Below, one piece after another: positions 1 to 8,404 of a stretch of DNA of 50,338 nt. Source of the stretch: Euryarchaeota archaeon UBA552 (GTDB taxonomy: Archaea; Thermoplasmatota; Poseidoniia; Poseidoniales; Thalassarchaeaceae). The stretch spans positions 20,329 through 70,666 of the forward strand of contig DAMH01000008.1 in assembly GCA_002499585.1 (NCBI GenBank). The letters run 5' to 3'. The position numbers and the translations under genes are program-made. The notes under the pieces are model-generated. The model saw nothing but the letters and a program-made list of their open reading frames with translations, did no database searches and was not told the DNA's origin. Positions within the stretch are counted from its first letter, which is position 1. Each line of letters starts with the position of its first letter.

Positions 1-86
1 CGGGTTGTCGGAGAGCGACTTCCATGAAATTCATCAAAATTCCTGTCAAAATATACGCCAAGCCGAGAATAATGCATTAGGGGTCC

Positions 87-164
87 TGGTGCTCGTGCCG
101 GGATTTGAACCCGGGTCGCCGCCTCGAAAGGGCGGCATGATGGACCGAACTACACCACACGAGC
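87..164 (-). tRNA. tRNA-Glu (anticodon TTC)
   Basis: Read on the minus strand this folds as a complete cloverleaf. The acceptor stem is GCTCGTG/CACGAGC, the anticodon stem is CCGCC/GGCGG around the loop CTTTCGA (anticodon TTC), and the T arm is CCGGG-TTCAAAT-CCCGG. The discriminator is A and the CCA end is encoded in the DNA (87-89). No intron is seen. Confidence 0.95.
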
Positions 165-215
165 GCTGGCACTCGGCCGTGCCTCCCGGGTTTAACCGGT
201 TCGCAAACAGCGATC

Positions 216-809
216 TCAAAAGTTATCATCTGCACGAAGCCATTTCACAACCGGAGCCATCAGTATCACCCCGATCAAAGAGATGATCAAGAATCTGAAT
301 GGTGTGAACCAATCAAGAGCTGCGTCCCCATAGTGCCAGATAGCAAATGCAGGGATGGCGAATCTTAGGAATCTACCCACTGTTCCTGAGAACACAAAGG
401 ACCTCAATGGCATTGATCCTGCGCCGGCTGTCCATGCTAGTGCCTTGAAGGGGACTGGTCCCAATGCAGCAAAAAAAACGCCCAATTCTCCATGTTTGTT
501 CACCATCGATTCCAAACGCGACATTGTTGTTTCGCTCACATAGCGGGCCAAAACCATATCTCCGGCTGCAGATCCGATCCAGTAACCCGCTAGAGAACCC
601 AACACAGACCCCACGGTTGCGATTATGACGATGGCCATAACTTCAGAGGCACTTGAGGCTCCCAATGACATTGGCCAAGTTAGTAAATCCGGTGGCACGG
701 GCTGTAGGGCTGCTTCAGTTGCGGAGACTATGAACAGACCGATCAATCCAAAAGATTCTGCAGTATCCACCGTCCAGTCTATCCAAGACCTCGGTATGAT
801 GCTGACCAT
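216..809 (-). CDS. DedA/VTT-family (YqaA-like) membrane protein
   Basis: This 197-aa integral membrane protein has a hydrophobic segment near residues 20-35 followed by the proline-bearing loop ATEAALQPVPP. That loop resembles the re-entrant loop of SNARE-associated/DedA (VTT) proteins, where the usual form is an E followed by PxP. Further hydrophobic spans lie near 55-80, 105-130 and 165-190, and G-x-x-x-K-A-L-A-W resembles the second VTT half-repeat. Characterised DedA relatives include undecaprenyl-phosphate and phospholipid flippases; the cargo here cannot be inferred. The start is an ATG. It is divergent from nob1 across about 86 bp, which must hold promoters for both. The family call is fairly safe, the function is not. 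Confidence 0.75.
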   Translation of the reverse strand: MVSIIPRSWIDWTVDTAESFGLIGLFIVSATEAALQPVPPDLLTWPMSLGASSASEVMAIVIIATVGSVLGSLAGYWIGSAAGDMVLARYVSETTMSRLESMVNKHGELGVFFAALGPVPFKALAWTAGAGSMPLRSFVFSGTVGRFLRFAIPAFAIWHYGDAALDWFTPFRFLIISLIGVILMAPVVKWLRADDNF

Positions 810-895
810 GCCGCTCGGACATCACATGGTTGAATCAACGTTACCCGGGTTAGTTTTGCAATGTAATCATACAGTGCTTCGTACCGGGATGCCTC

Positions 896-1375
896 ATGGA
901 CGATATCGTAATTGACACAGCAGGCTTCATTCATTGGCCTCACGATCGTCTTAGAGGCTGCATCATATCCGTTCTACAATTGCCTGAAATAGAGAAACAT
1001 GCGCCGAATAATTTTGTGCTATTGGACCAATTAGACGTTAGAGTGAAGTCACCGGAACCCGACAGTCTGGATGCAGTCCTCAGGATGGCCTCGACCACAG
1101 GAGATCTGGGGGGTTTGTCAAAAGTGGATCTTGAGGTTCTCGCATTGGGGCATCAAATGGACTGTGAAATTGCAACCGACGACCACCGAATGCAAAATGT
1201 CGCCTCTGCGAACGGAATTAACTGGATGCCAGTAAGTGGTGCTGGAATTTCCAAGACCTGGTTGTGGAGGTATATTTGTCAAGGTTGTAAGAAGGAGTGG
1301 AGCAAAGGACAGGGAATCCTTGACGGCGGTGTCTGTGACGTGTGCGGCTCGGATGTTCGGCTGTTAAAGAAATGA
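896..1375 (+). CDS. nob1: rRNA maturation endonuclease NOB1 (PIN domain + zinc ribbon)
   Basis: NOB1 cuts the 3' end of pre-16S/18S rRNA at the last step of small-subunit maturation. An N-terminal PIN domain (about residues 1-110) carries the metal-binding acidic residues D7 (VIDTAGF), D78 (SKVDLE) and D95/D96 (ATDDHRMQNVA). A C-terminal zinc ribbon uses CQGC (C128, C131) and CDVC (C147, C150). At 159 aa the length is normal for an archaeal NOB1. Its stop codon abuts the stop codon of the convergent tatA gene with no spacer. Confidence 0.93.
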   Translation: MDDIVIDTAGFIHWPHDRLRGCIISVLQLPEIEKHAPNNFVLLDQLDVRVKSPEPDSLDAVLRMASTTGDLGGLSKVDLEVLALGHQMDCEIATDDHRMQNVASANGINWMPVSGAGISKTWLWRYICQGCKKEWSKGQGILDGGVCDVCGSDVRLLKK

Positions 1376-1588
1376 TCATTCCTCGGCTTGAGATTTGGTC
1401 CTACCGCCTCTATCTAGATCCTCTTCAGTCTCTGTTGGGCCTACGAGCCCCTCTCTGAGGCCCTGTTGAAACTCTCCCTTGGCGCGGCCCATGCTTCTGA
1501 ACAAAGCAGGTATCCTTTGGGACCCAAAAAAAAGGATCCCAATGAAAGCAAGTATCGCTAACTCTGTCACGCCGAGGGTTCCCGCCAT
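1376..1588 (-). CDS. tatA: Sec-independent translocase TatA
   Basis: TatA forms the protein-conducting element that exports folded proteins with twin-arginine signals. This 70-aa protein has the family layout. A short N-terminal membrane helix (residues 7-21, ending FFGSQRIPAL) contains the conserved FG hinge. An amphipathic helix follows (FRSMGRAKGEFQQGLREG), then an acidic tail. No TatC is present in the window. The start is an ATG, and the gene converges on nob1 with abutting stops. Confidence 0.9.
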   Translation of the reverse strand: MAGTLGVTELAILAFIGILFFGSQRIPALFRSMGRAKGEFQQGLREGLVGPTETEEDLDRGGRTKSQAEE

Positions 1589-1635
1589 GATCTGCTAGAA
1601 GTGCTCTACATCTCAAACCCTTCGCTCAATCCTCT

Positions 1636-1878
1636 TCAACCACCGGAGGATGGAGGCAGAAGTGCCACCTCCGATCCGTCTTCTAATTTGGTATCGATCG
1701 GAGATCCGATTTGTCCGTTGATTGCAACCCTTGCCCCATTTTCCAGGTTTTTTACCAGCTCGAACCTTGAGAGAAGATCAAACGCAGTCGATCCGACCGG
1801 CAAAGTCACATCTATATTTGAAGCTCCGATAGTGTCCTTCAGATTACCAAATAGCACCAGTGAGACCTTCACAGCCAT
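1636..1878 (-). CDS. MoaD/ThiS-family beta-grasp sulfur carrier
   Basis: This protein of about 80 aa starts MAVKVSLVLFGNLKD, the usual first strand of MoaD, and ends in the di-glycine SSGG that is adenylated and thiocarboxylated in this family. VALLPPSSGG matches the MoaD ending (xxPPVAGG type). The reading frame is open upstream, but the internal ATG gives the canonical length, so I chose it. It could serve molybdopterin synthesis or act as an archaeal ubiquitin-like modifier (SAMP). No MoaE or E1-like gene is nearby to decide. It lies just upstream of tatA on the same strand. Confidence 0.8.
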   Translation of the reverse strand: MAVKVSLVLFGNLKDTIGASNIDVTLPVGSTAFDLLSRFELVKNLENGARVAINGQIGSPIDTKLEDGSEVALLPPSSGG

Positions 1879-1963
1879 GATCTCGCCCATGGTCTGTGCG
1901 GGAGGCCACACGTCAAAAATCCCATGACGGAACAAGCATTAACCAACACGTCTCCGGTTGATC

Positions 1964-2635
1964 ATGGCTATACCGTTGGCTGTTGCATTCGATTGCGACG
2001 GGGTGCTGGCAAAAAATGGATCATCGTGGCAATCGATACATCAGAACTTTGGGACTGAGAACAAAGCGATGTATGCTAAATTCATAGCAAGGGAAATTGA
2101 CGAAGAAGAGTTCTCTGCCGATGATGTTTCAAAATGGATCGCCAAAAAAGGTCGGATTCACAAGGACGACATAGCCAGATGTTATTCGGGAGTGAAGCTC
2201 ATGGACGGAGCTAGAGACGTCGTGAAGCGACTCCAAGACAATGGCGTTCTCGTGGCTATAGTTTCATCTGGCGTAGATATTTTCGTCGGCATGGTGGCTT
2301 CAATGTTGAAGGTTGATGATTGGATTGCCAATGGGTTCGATTGGGATGATGAGGGCTGGATGATAGGGCCGCTTCGCCCGAGAGTGCTTTCGTTTGAAAA
2401 GGGATTGGCTGTCGAGAAGTTCCGTAGAATAAATGATCTGAACTCAGAGGAAATAACCTCCGTCGGAGACTCTGGTTCAGATCTTTCGATGAGAATACAT
2501 GGTTCGAGTTTCATTGGATTTAATCCAAGTAATTCTTGGTCGAGAGAGGCGTTCGAAGACGCTGGTGTTCCTGTTGTTAACTCATTTGACTTAAGGGAAA
2601 TATGGCCCATTCTCATGGATGGCGAACAGTTCTGA
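1964..2635 (+). CDS. HAD-superfamily phosphatase, phosphoserine-phosphatase-like
   Basis: A HAD phosphatase of about 223 aa. Motif I is DCDGVLA (nucleophile and acid Asp), motif II is IVSSGVD, and the loop-4 acids are in SVGDSGSDLSM. The cap between motifs I and II is helical, as in SerB. SerB-like enzymes release serine from phosphoserine, and a serC gene sits 36 kb away, so SerB is a reasonable role. However, motif I lacks the usual DxDST, and related HADs act on other phosphates. The start is ATG 1964; a TTG two codons upstream is the alternative. It converges on DP1 with a 1-nt gap. Confidence 0.7.
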   Translation: MAIPLAVAFDCDGVLAKNGSSWQSIHQNFGTENKAMYAKFIAREIDEEEFSADDVSKWIAKKGRIHKDDIARCYSGVKLMDGARDVVKRLQDNGVLVAIVSSGVDIFVGMVASMLKVDDWIANGFDWDDEGWMIGPLRPRVLSFEKGLAVEKFRRINDLNSEEITSVGDSGSDLSMRIHGSSFIGFNPSNSWSREAFEDAGVPVVNSFDLREIWPILMDGEQF

Positions 2636-2636
2636 C

Positions 2637-4262
2637 TTACACAAATGGTATCGACGCGACGGCGTGAGTCTCGAGATTCACAACAGTTAGTATGCATGGC
2701 CTCGGTTGGAACCCGAGCATCCTCTGATAATCTGTTTGATTTTGCCAAGTTGAGCTGTGAATGATGTGTGTCCCTTTGTATTGGCTTGCATGGTGGCCAT
2801 GAACATGCCCAGTGACAAAAATATCGGGTATTGTCCCTATCACCATGGAGTCTTCTGGTTCTGGCGATAATGGTGTTTTACCGCCCCAAGAAGGAGCCAA
2901 ATGCCTCCTTTCCAACATTGCCATCATCGCCCTCTCTGGGTGATCGAAACTTACTGATCGAAGGCTCGAGACAAAATCGGAGATGCTGACACCATGGTAC
3001 GCCAATATCCTCACACCATGGATGCTGAAATCTGACGGGTTACCTGCGAATGTAGCACCTGAGTAGTCTTGTTGCACATCTGGATCCAGTGCAGGTTGCG
3101 GCTCTGCCGGCCTTACAGCATCATGATTTCCAGGCAGTATTATGCAGTCCACCCAGTCAGGGAGCTGCTCCAACATTCTAGCTAGCTCACTATACTGCTT
3201 GAACAGATCTTTGATTGAAAGATGCCTCTCTTGACCCGGGTAAATTCCAACTCCGTCCACCCCATCCCCGGTCATTACAAAGTATCTGATGGTTTTCGCG
3301 AGGGGGTCCTCCTTGAACCATTGAATCATTTTCTCCCACTGTGGAGCCAGGAATGTCTTACTGCCGACATGTACATCTGAAAGAAAGGCAACAGAGACTG
3401 CTGCGTCAGGGCCCGACGTAGCTCGTTCGTGATGCTCCAGCAAAGGTCTGTGTAGGTCGGAGGCGCGTAGCCTTCCACTCTCGGTGAAATAACCTGTCAC
3501 TCCTATCACATCGTCGTCTAGAAGGCCATCATTGACGGGGTGGGTTTTCGTCCATTCTGGATTGCCGTACAAAACACATTCGATTGAACCAGTCTCATCC
3601 TCCAATGCGAATTGAATGTCCCCGTTTCTACCAAATCTCTTGAATTCGACCAGTCCGATAACCGAGACCTCCATCTCTGATGAATTACGGGATTTACGAT
3701 CACGCCATGCATCAGAGATGCGGATGGGCCTTCGAGGAAGGTTTCCGCTCGAAGTTATCATTCTCCTTATCTTTGAAAGCCTATCCATAAAACATGATTG
3801 CATGTCTGATAAACGGCCCTCTGTGGTCGAATTACCCGTAATATCGAAATGTATCTCAATCTCTGGCTCCACGTCTTTGGCATTCATCGGGAAGTCTGAT
3901 AGAGAGTAATGGTCAATCATGCCGACGGTCGGCCTTGTATGTTCGTGCTCTACTTTCACCGGAGCAATTACCCTACCTCCAGGGGTGAAGTTTGTAGCAG
4001 ATTCAGGTTTTGGAGTCTGAGGAGAAGCTTTGGTTTGAAGGGCAGTATTCATGGTTTCGATCTTTTCATTGGAGTTGTTGGCGGGTTGAATCAGTGATTT
4101 GACGACATCATTGTCAAGGAGTCTAATTGATTTTTCAAGTGCCTTTTGTATGAGATCATCAAGATCTTCTACAGATTCAATCAGCGGTAGAGCGGAGCGT
4201 TTGACCAGGAGTCCATGGGACATCAGTTTGCGGCTCAGTTCCGCATCGTCGCCCCCCGTCAT
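2637..4262 (-). CDS. polB: DNA polymerase D small subunit DP1 (exonuclease)
   Basis: DP1 is the proofreading 3'-5' exonuclease subunit of the archaeal replicative DNA polymerase D. The 541-aa protein has a low-complexity N-terminal third, an OB fold (about 195-275) and a calcineurin-type phosphoesterase domain (about 290-541). Metal-binding motifs visible are SDVHVGSK (295-302), GDGVDGVGIYPGQE (332-345), PGNHDAVRPAEPQP (377-390) and TGHVHGHH (484-491). The NHDAVRPAEPQP stretch is diagnostic for DP1 rather than for other phosphoesterases. It starts at ATG 55 nt downstream of the CinA-type gene on the same strand, so the two are probably co-transcribed. The large subunit DP2 is not in the window. 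Confidence 0.95.
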   Translation of the reverse strand: MTGGDDAELSRKLMSHGLLVKRSALPLIESVEDLDDLIQKALEKSIRLLDNDVVKSLIQPANNSNEKIETMNTALQTKASPQTPKPESATNFTPGGRVIAPVKVEHEHTRPTVGMIDHYSLSDFPMNAKDVEPEIEIHFDITGNSTTEGRLSDMQSCFMDRLSKIRRMITSSGNLPRRPIRISDAWRDRKSRNSSEMEVSVIGLVEFKRFGRNGDIQFALEDETGSIECVLYGNPEWTKTHPVNDGLLDDDVIGVTGYFTESGRLRASDLHRPLLEHHERATSGPDAAVSVAFLSDVHVGSKTFLAPQWEKMIQWFKEDPLAKTIRYFVMTGDGVDGVGIYPGQERHLSIKDLFKQYSELARMLEQLPDWVDCIILPGNHDAVRPAEPQPALDPDVQQDYSGATFAGNPSDFSIHGVRILAYHGVSISDFVSSLRSVSFDHPERAMMAMLERRHLAPSWGGKTPLSPEPEDSMVIGTIPDIFVTGHVHGHHASQYKGTHIIHSSTWQNQTDYQRMLGFQPRPCILTVVNLETHAVASIPFV

Positions 4263-4317
4263 GTAGTGCGATAGCGTGAAGGTCGCTCATCATGCTATCG
4301 GGGACTGAGTATCTCCC

Positions 4318-5004
4318 TCATTCCTCTGAATGGGTTCCATTCCAGTCGGTTTCAAACGCGAAATCCACAGAGGACGGGCCAACTCGGCCAAGCTCCTGTG
4401 GTTCCCATTTCTCAGCCCCTTCCCACTCATCTTTTTGTCCGGGCGGGACCTCGTCTTCACTCGCTCGTCTTCGTTCCGCCCTTGCACGTCTATCTTCCCG
4501 TTCGTCTGTGTGATCTAGCATTTCTAGCACCATTCTCAGAGCGAATTGCACAAACGAGCGTTTATTCTCAATTCTATCGTTCGAGCCAAAATCGTTCCTT
4601 CTTACTAGGAACCTCCCATCAGAAACTGTAACGGCCACATAAACCAATCCAACCTCCTTTGTATCCGTGCCTCCCGTTGGGCCCGCTATTCCGGTAATTG
4701 ATAGTCCAACTTCGGTTCCAGCATGATGTCTTGCTCCCTGCGCCATTTGCAGGGCAACTTTGTGGGATACTGCCCCCTCCGAACCAATATCAAACGCGGA
4801 TGGAGAAACATTGACCTCAGAAATCTTTGACTCGTTTGTGTAAACTACCCATCCTTGTTTGAACCAAGCGGAACTTCCTGATATGTCCGTAAAGGTAGAG
4901 CAGATTAGACCTCCAGTGCAGGATTCTGCCACAGAGATTGACCAATTTCGCTTTTTTAATCGCCTACCAATCCTCGAGGCTAGGCCTGCAATCTCTTCGA
5001 CCAT
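4318..5004 (-). CDS. CinA C-terminal-type nicotinamide-nucleotide amidohydrolase (PncC-like)
   Basis: Residues 1-165 match the stand-alone CinA C-terminal domain. AESCTGGLIC carries the catalytic Ser/Thr region, and FKQGWVVYTNESK and SITGIAGPTGG are family signatures. PncC converts NMN to nicotinate mononucleotide in NAD recycling. The last 60 residues are a highly charged, probably disordered tail (EDRRARAERRR...) not typical of the family. The gene follows tRNA-Val on the same strand and precedes DP1. Confidence 0.85.
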   Translation of the reverse strand: MVEEIAGLASRIGRRLKKRNWSISVAESCTGGLICSTFTDISGSSAWFKQGWVVYTNESKISEVNVSPSAFDIGSEGAVSHKVALQMAQGARHHAGTEVGLSITGIAGPTGGTDTKEVGLVYVAVTVSDGRFLVRRNDFGSNDRIENKRSFVQFALRMVLEMLDHTDEREDRRARAERRRASEDEVPPGQKDEWEGAEKWEPQELGRVGPSSVDFAFETDWNGTHSEE

Positions 5005-5039
5005 GCTACGCGGTAGGAGGTGGGCCCTATTTGCATTGG

Positions 5040-5115
5040 TGGTGGGTCCGGCAGGAATTGAACCTGCGATCTTCGCTTTGTAAGAGCGACGTCATAACCC
5101 CTAGACCACGGACCC
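5040..5115 (-). tRNA. tRNA-Val (anticodon TAC)
   Basis: On the minus strand the acceptor stem is GGGTCCG/CGGACCC, the anticodon stem TCGCT/AGCGA encloses CTTACAA (anticodon TAC), and the T arm is GCAGG-TTCAATT-CCTGC. The discriminator is A and CCA is encoded (5040-5042). Outside the acceptor and anticodon arms it is identical to the tRNA-Val(CAC) at 41610. Confidence 0.95.
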
Positions 5116-5194
5116 CGCTTACCAGAGGAGGTCCTAGTATTCAACAACATGGTCGTTCGATTACGTTCAAGCGGGACCCCCTGTCCAAACTACC

Positions 5195-6217
5195 ATGCTC
5201 ACAAAGGAGGTGACCCGCCTGAGGGACCGGGACGTGAGGCAGAGGCGTAAAGCAGTGAGAAGGCTGTTTGAAGATGGGGATCCCGGCGCTCTACCGCATT
5301 TCATCCCATTCCTAAATGACTCTGACGAATGGTTTGTCAACAGAGCCATGTTGGCCATAGAACGTTGGTACGACGGGTTGGACCCCAATATACCAGAATC
5401 TCTATCCAACAGCGAAAAAGAAGACCGCCGACTTCTAGCGGCAAGGGTTGCAATCAGGATGGAATCCCCCAAAAAAATGCTTGCGCGGTTGACTGAAGAC
5501 GCCGATCTAAAAGTTAGGATCGCTGCATGGACGAATCTGGTAAAATTTGACCCTGATGAGGCATTCCGTGCTATTGAATCTAAAGACACCGCTGTCAGGA
5601 GAATCGGTGTTGAGTCCCTTTTCGGATCGGGGAATGTGGATGAATTGCTACTTGCACGTCTGATGTCAGACCCGTCCTCCTCAGTCAGGTTGTCGATTTC
5701 AAAGATCATATCTATGAAACCTGATAGTGACAATTTGAAGAGGATTTACACAGAATCTGGCCTCTCGGAAATGAAGGCTGCAGATGCATCCCAGGCAATC
5801 AGGGAGTCAGCTCTGATAGCACTTCAGACCCCCTGGATACAGGATTACCTGTCCAGCGAGAATCCGAAACAACTGACAGCTCTGGCCCCAGGTATACGAG
5901 AAAGTGAATGGCTTGATCATGAAGAAGCGGTGGAGACTGTGATGAGGTTGGCGTCGGACAGACTCCTTGAAAGAATACTTAGAAAGGGTCGAGGCGAGAA
6001 GATTGAGTCTGCTTGCCTGAGGGTTCTGAAAGACAGTAGGAGGTCCGCCTCCTGTAAAACTCGCATCGTGCTTGACAGGATCGGCAGGAGGCCCAGTGCA
6101 AAGTTCGTGGAATCTATATTGTCCCTGGGCATCGAGACTGAGGGTGAGCTTGGGTCTGCAGTTTCAATGCTGGTTGATGACCAATCAGGCATCAGAGGCA
6201 GGGGACAGAAGACGTGA
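5195..6217 (+). CDS. HEAT-repeat protein
   Basis: This soluble 340-aa protein is built of helical repeats. The pattern (D)xxVRxxAxxALxxxxDPxALP recurs, for example VRQRRKAVRRLFEDGDPGALPHFIPFL (split here only by position 14-40), then LKVRIAAWTNLVKFDPDEA, AVRRIGVESLFGSGN and SSVRLSISKIIS. HEAT repeats form scaffolds for protein contacts, and no enzymatic motif is visible. The last 33 bases overlap antisense with the ParB-like gene. Partner and role are unknown. Confidence 0.75.
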   Translation: MLTKEVTRLRDRDVRQRRKAVRRLFEDGDPGALPHFIPFLNDSDEWFVNRAMLAIERWYDGLDPNIPESLSNSEKEDRRLLAARVAIRMESPKKMLARLTEDADLKVRIAAWTNLVKFDPDEAFRAIESKDTAVRRIGVESLFGSGNVDELLLARLMSDPSSSVRLSISKIISMKPDSDNLKRIYTESGLSEMKAADASQAIRESALIALQTPWIQDYLSSENPKQLTALAPGIRESEWLDHEEAVETVMRLASDRLLERILRKGRGEKIESACLRVLKDSRRSASCKTRIVLDRIGRRPSAKFVESILSLGIETEGELGSAVSMLVDDQSGIRGRGQKT

Positions 6218-6607
6218 AAGAGAGACAGAGATCGGCGGCAGATCTTCGGATAAAAGGTGCCTACTCGTTTTTGGGGGCATCAAGTTGCCGTTTAGAGCAG
6301 CCTCGATGACATCTCTTTTATCGATTGAAGTCCATTTGCTATTGGGCCAAAGAATGATTTTTATCGATTCGTCACTCAAGTAATCCACTAACACACATGG
6401 TAGGCATTTCAATTCCAGCCTCTTCGCTATCTCATATCTGTGGTGTCCATCAAGAATAGTACCAGTTGACCTGTCAACCAAAAGGGGTTTTGTGTAGGCA
6501 TCCCATTTCAGAGTCATTCTTTCTAATTGATCGACGTTCTTCGGTATTACCTCTTCATGCGGGCGCAGGACTTCAACCGGAACCAATTGGACTTTCACAG
6601 CATTCAA
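6185..6607 (-). CDS. ParB/sulfiredoxin-fold protein (SerK/SbnI-like candidate)
   Basis: This protein of about 140 aa has a ParB N-terminal fold. It opens with LVPVEVLRPHEEV (the VxxLxPxE strand-helix) and contains LVDRSTGTILDGHHRYEIAKR. DGHHR is the signature shared by ParB/Srx-fold enzymes and archaeal ADP-dependent serine kinases (SerK). The C-terminal half (VLVDYLSDESIKIILWP) could complete a small SerK/SbnI-like unit, which would fit the SerB- and SerC-like genes in the window; this is inference. There is no in-frame ATG at the N-terminus. Candidates are TTG 6607 or GTG 6598. It is divergent from cca. Confidence 0.6.
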   Translation of the reverse strand: MNAVKVQLVPVEVLRPHEEVIPKNVDQLERMTLKWDAYTKPLLVDRSTGTILDGHHRYEIAKRLELKCLPCVLVDYLSDESIKIILWPNSKWTSIDKRDVIEAALNGNLMPPKTSRHLLSEDLPPISVSLSRLLSPASDA

Positions 6608-6672
6608 TGGGGGCCATCGTGTTTAGCACTGTCTGAACGGCACTATCAAACGGAGGTCGCCCATGGACCCAC

Positions 6673-7905
6673 GTGGACAACCATTTCCCATTGGTATCCT
6701 CCCTCGGGAGTGAGGATCGATTGGTACTTGACAGGCTGACATCGCGAGGTGGAGCCTGGATTGTTGGCGGTTGGATTCGAGATATCTTGTCCCAGGGCAA
6801 TGGGGGAGAATTGGACATAGCCACGGATCTGCTTCCACACGAGGTAGTTTCACTTTTTCCCGACTCCCTAACTCACGGTTCGAGGTATGGGACTGTGGTT
6901 GTGAGACTCCCTCACAGCGATTCATCGTGGGATGTTACGACACTCAGGACGGAAACGAACTACAATGATGGCCGGAGACCGGAGAATGTTGTGTTTGGAA
7001 CGGATATACAGGAAGACCTGTCAAGAAGGGATTTCACTGTCAACTCAATGGCTGTATCCTACCCGAGCGGAGAACTACTGGACCCGTACAACGGGGCCAG
7101 AGATTTATCAAACAAAATTTTGAAGACTGTTGGGCTGGCTGAAGAACGCTTTTCCGAGGATGGCCTGAGAATTATCAGAGCATATCGATTCTTGGCATTG
7201 TCCGATGACTGGATCCTCGATCCAGGGGCTGAATTGGCCATTCAGAACTGCATCGGAATGCTAAGTAGGATATCTCCAGAAAGAATTGGCTCGGAATTCA
7301 GGAAGATATTGGAACTGCCTTCCCACAGAGCCTCTTTGTTGAAGATGCAAGACCACGGAGTGCTCGAAAAGATCGTACCCGGTGCAAGGGTTGCAGAGGA
7401 TTTCTCTTCCTCGGGCCAGTTCGCAGTGGATTTGTCCCTTATGTTCCACCAGGGGAATGGCTCTCGTGATGATGCCATACTCTCTTTTGAGAATGGGCTT
7501 GCACCAACAAAGCAAGAGGTCAAGACCCTCACGCTATTGCTAGGCCTTGCCCCTTGTGATTTGCTAAATAGCAATGAGGAGATCAGAAGGTTTCAAGTTT
7601 CTCTCAATACAACAGATAGAGAGATGGTTCTCGTTTACTTACAGAAACTGGGTTTCAACAGACGGGGTGCGGTGAGCGAAGTTGATTTTCCGAAAGCGGG
7701 GTCAGCACCTCTCTTGGATGGCCACATGTTGTCAGAAATTACGGGAGTCGGGCCGGGCCAGAGGCTTGGGAAACTGAAGAGTTACCTGCACAGGTTACAG
7801 GTCGAAAAGGACCTTGCTAACACAGAGGAGGTCCTGTTGGAATTGGACGCAATTGACTGGTCAGGTGAGGACCACCTGTGTTGGCCTGAGTTGGCGTGGC
7901 CTTGA
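6673..7905 (+). CDS. cca: Class II (bacterial-type) CCA-adding tRNA nucleotidyltransferase
   Basis: This enzyme adds or repairs the tRNA 3' CCA. The 410-aa protein has the class II nucleotidyltransferase head: IVGGWIRDIL (G32, G33, R36, D37), then ELDIATD, where the usual DxD is E46-x-D48. The ribose/nucleotide motif EDLSRRDFTVNSMA and the neck motif RFSEDGLRIIRAYRF follow, then a helical body. Archaea normally carry the unrelated class I enzyme, so this looks like an acquisition from bacteria or a lineage-specific replacement. The start is GTG 6673. The gene is convergent with the GcvH-like gene, 1 nt apart. Confidence 0.88.
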   Translation: MDNHFPLVSSLGSEDRLVLDRLTSRGGAWIVGGWIRDILSQGNGGELDIATDLLPHEVVSLFPDSLTHGSRYGTVVVRLPHSDSSWDVTTLRTETNYNDGRRPENVVFGTDIQEDLSRRDFTVNSMAVSYPSGELLDPYNGARDLSNKILKTVGLAEERFSEDGLRIIRAYRFLALSDDWILDPGAELAIQNCIGMLSRISPERIGSEFRKILELPSHRASLLKMQDHGVLEKIVPGARVAEDFSSSGQFAVDLSLMFHQGNGSRDDAILSFENGLAPTKQEVKTLTLLLGLAPCDLLNSNEEIRRFQVSLNTTDREMVLVYLQKLGFNRRGAVSEVDFPKAGSAPLLDGHMLSEITGVGPGQRLGKLKSYLHRLQVEKDLANTEEVLLELDAIDWSGEDHLCWPELAWP

Positions 7906-7906
7906 G

Positions 7907-8404
7907 TCAAAGTCCATCTGCGAGGAACTCAATGTACTCCTCAGGCGAGAGGAATTGATCTTCATCGTAATCGTGGGGGCGGACTATCATCAACCACCCG
8001 TCCCCGTAGGCCTCAGAGTTCACAAGGTCAGGGGAATCCTCTACCTCGCCGTTCAATTCAAGGATGCCGCATGGAAACGGGCTGTCTACCAAGACGACGT
8101 CATCCCCGGATCTCAGGGTCACTAGGATATCCTTTGCGGCCAGTTCACCTTCAAACCCTGTCGGTTTCTCAGTTGGTTTCTCAGATGAATCATCAAAACC
8201 ATCCAGGGCCTGTAAGTTTGGAAGTGTAACCCGGATGAATTCGCCCCACACAGCTGCGATATACTCGCTGACTCCGACCTTTACCGAGGTCTGCACATTT
8301 CCATCTTCGTCCTCTTCTTTGTCTATGACTTGGAGCCATAGATGTTCCTTTGTGTATCTTCTATCCTCTGCGACACTGAATTCGATATCTCCGTCTTCTG
8401 CCAT
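7907..8404 (-). CDS. GcvH-like protein lacking the lipoyl lysine
   Basis: The 165-aa protein aligns along its length with glycine-cleavage H protein. DRRYTKEHLWLQV matches the H-protein start, VGVSEYIAAVWGEFIRVTLP the core, and EDSPDLVNSEAYGDGWLMIV the end. Where H proteins have ESVKA with the lipoylated Lys, this protein has a run with Asp (about D101/D102), and no Lys occurs from residue 92 to 141. There is also an insert of about 20 residues (66-90). It therefore cannot work as a lipoyl shuttle by the normal chemistry. I chose ATG 8404; ATG 8446 or TTG 8494 are possible. It is divergent from an acyl-CoA dehydrogenase. Confidence 0.75.
   Translation of the reverse strand: MAEDGDIEFSVAEDRRYTKEHLWLQVIDKEEDEDGNVQTSVKVGVSEYIAAVWGEFIRVTLPNLQALDGFDDSSEKPTEKPTGFEGELAAKDILVTLRSGDDVVLVDSPFPCGILELNGEVEDSPDLVNSEAYGDGWLMIVRPHDYDEDQFLSPEEYIEFLADGL

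Noticed and set aside
2182..2748. 188-aa frame antisense to the HAD phosphatase
   Set aside because: No motif, serine-rich antisense product of a well-supported gene.
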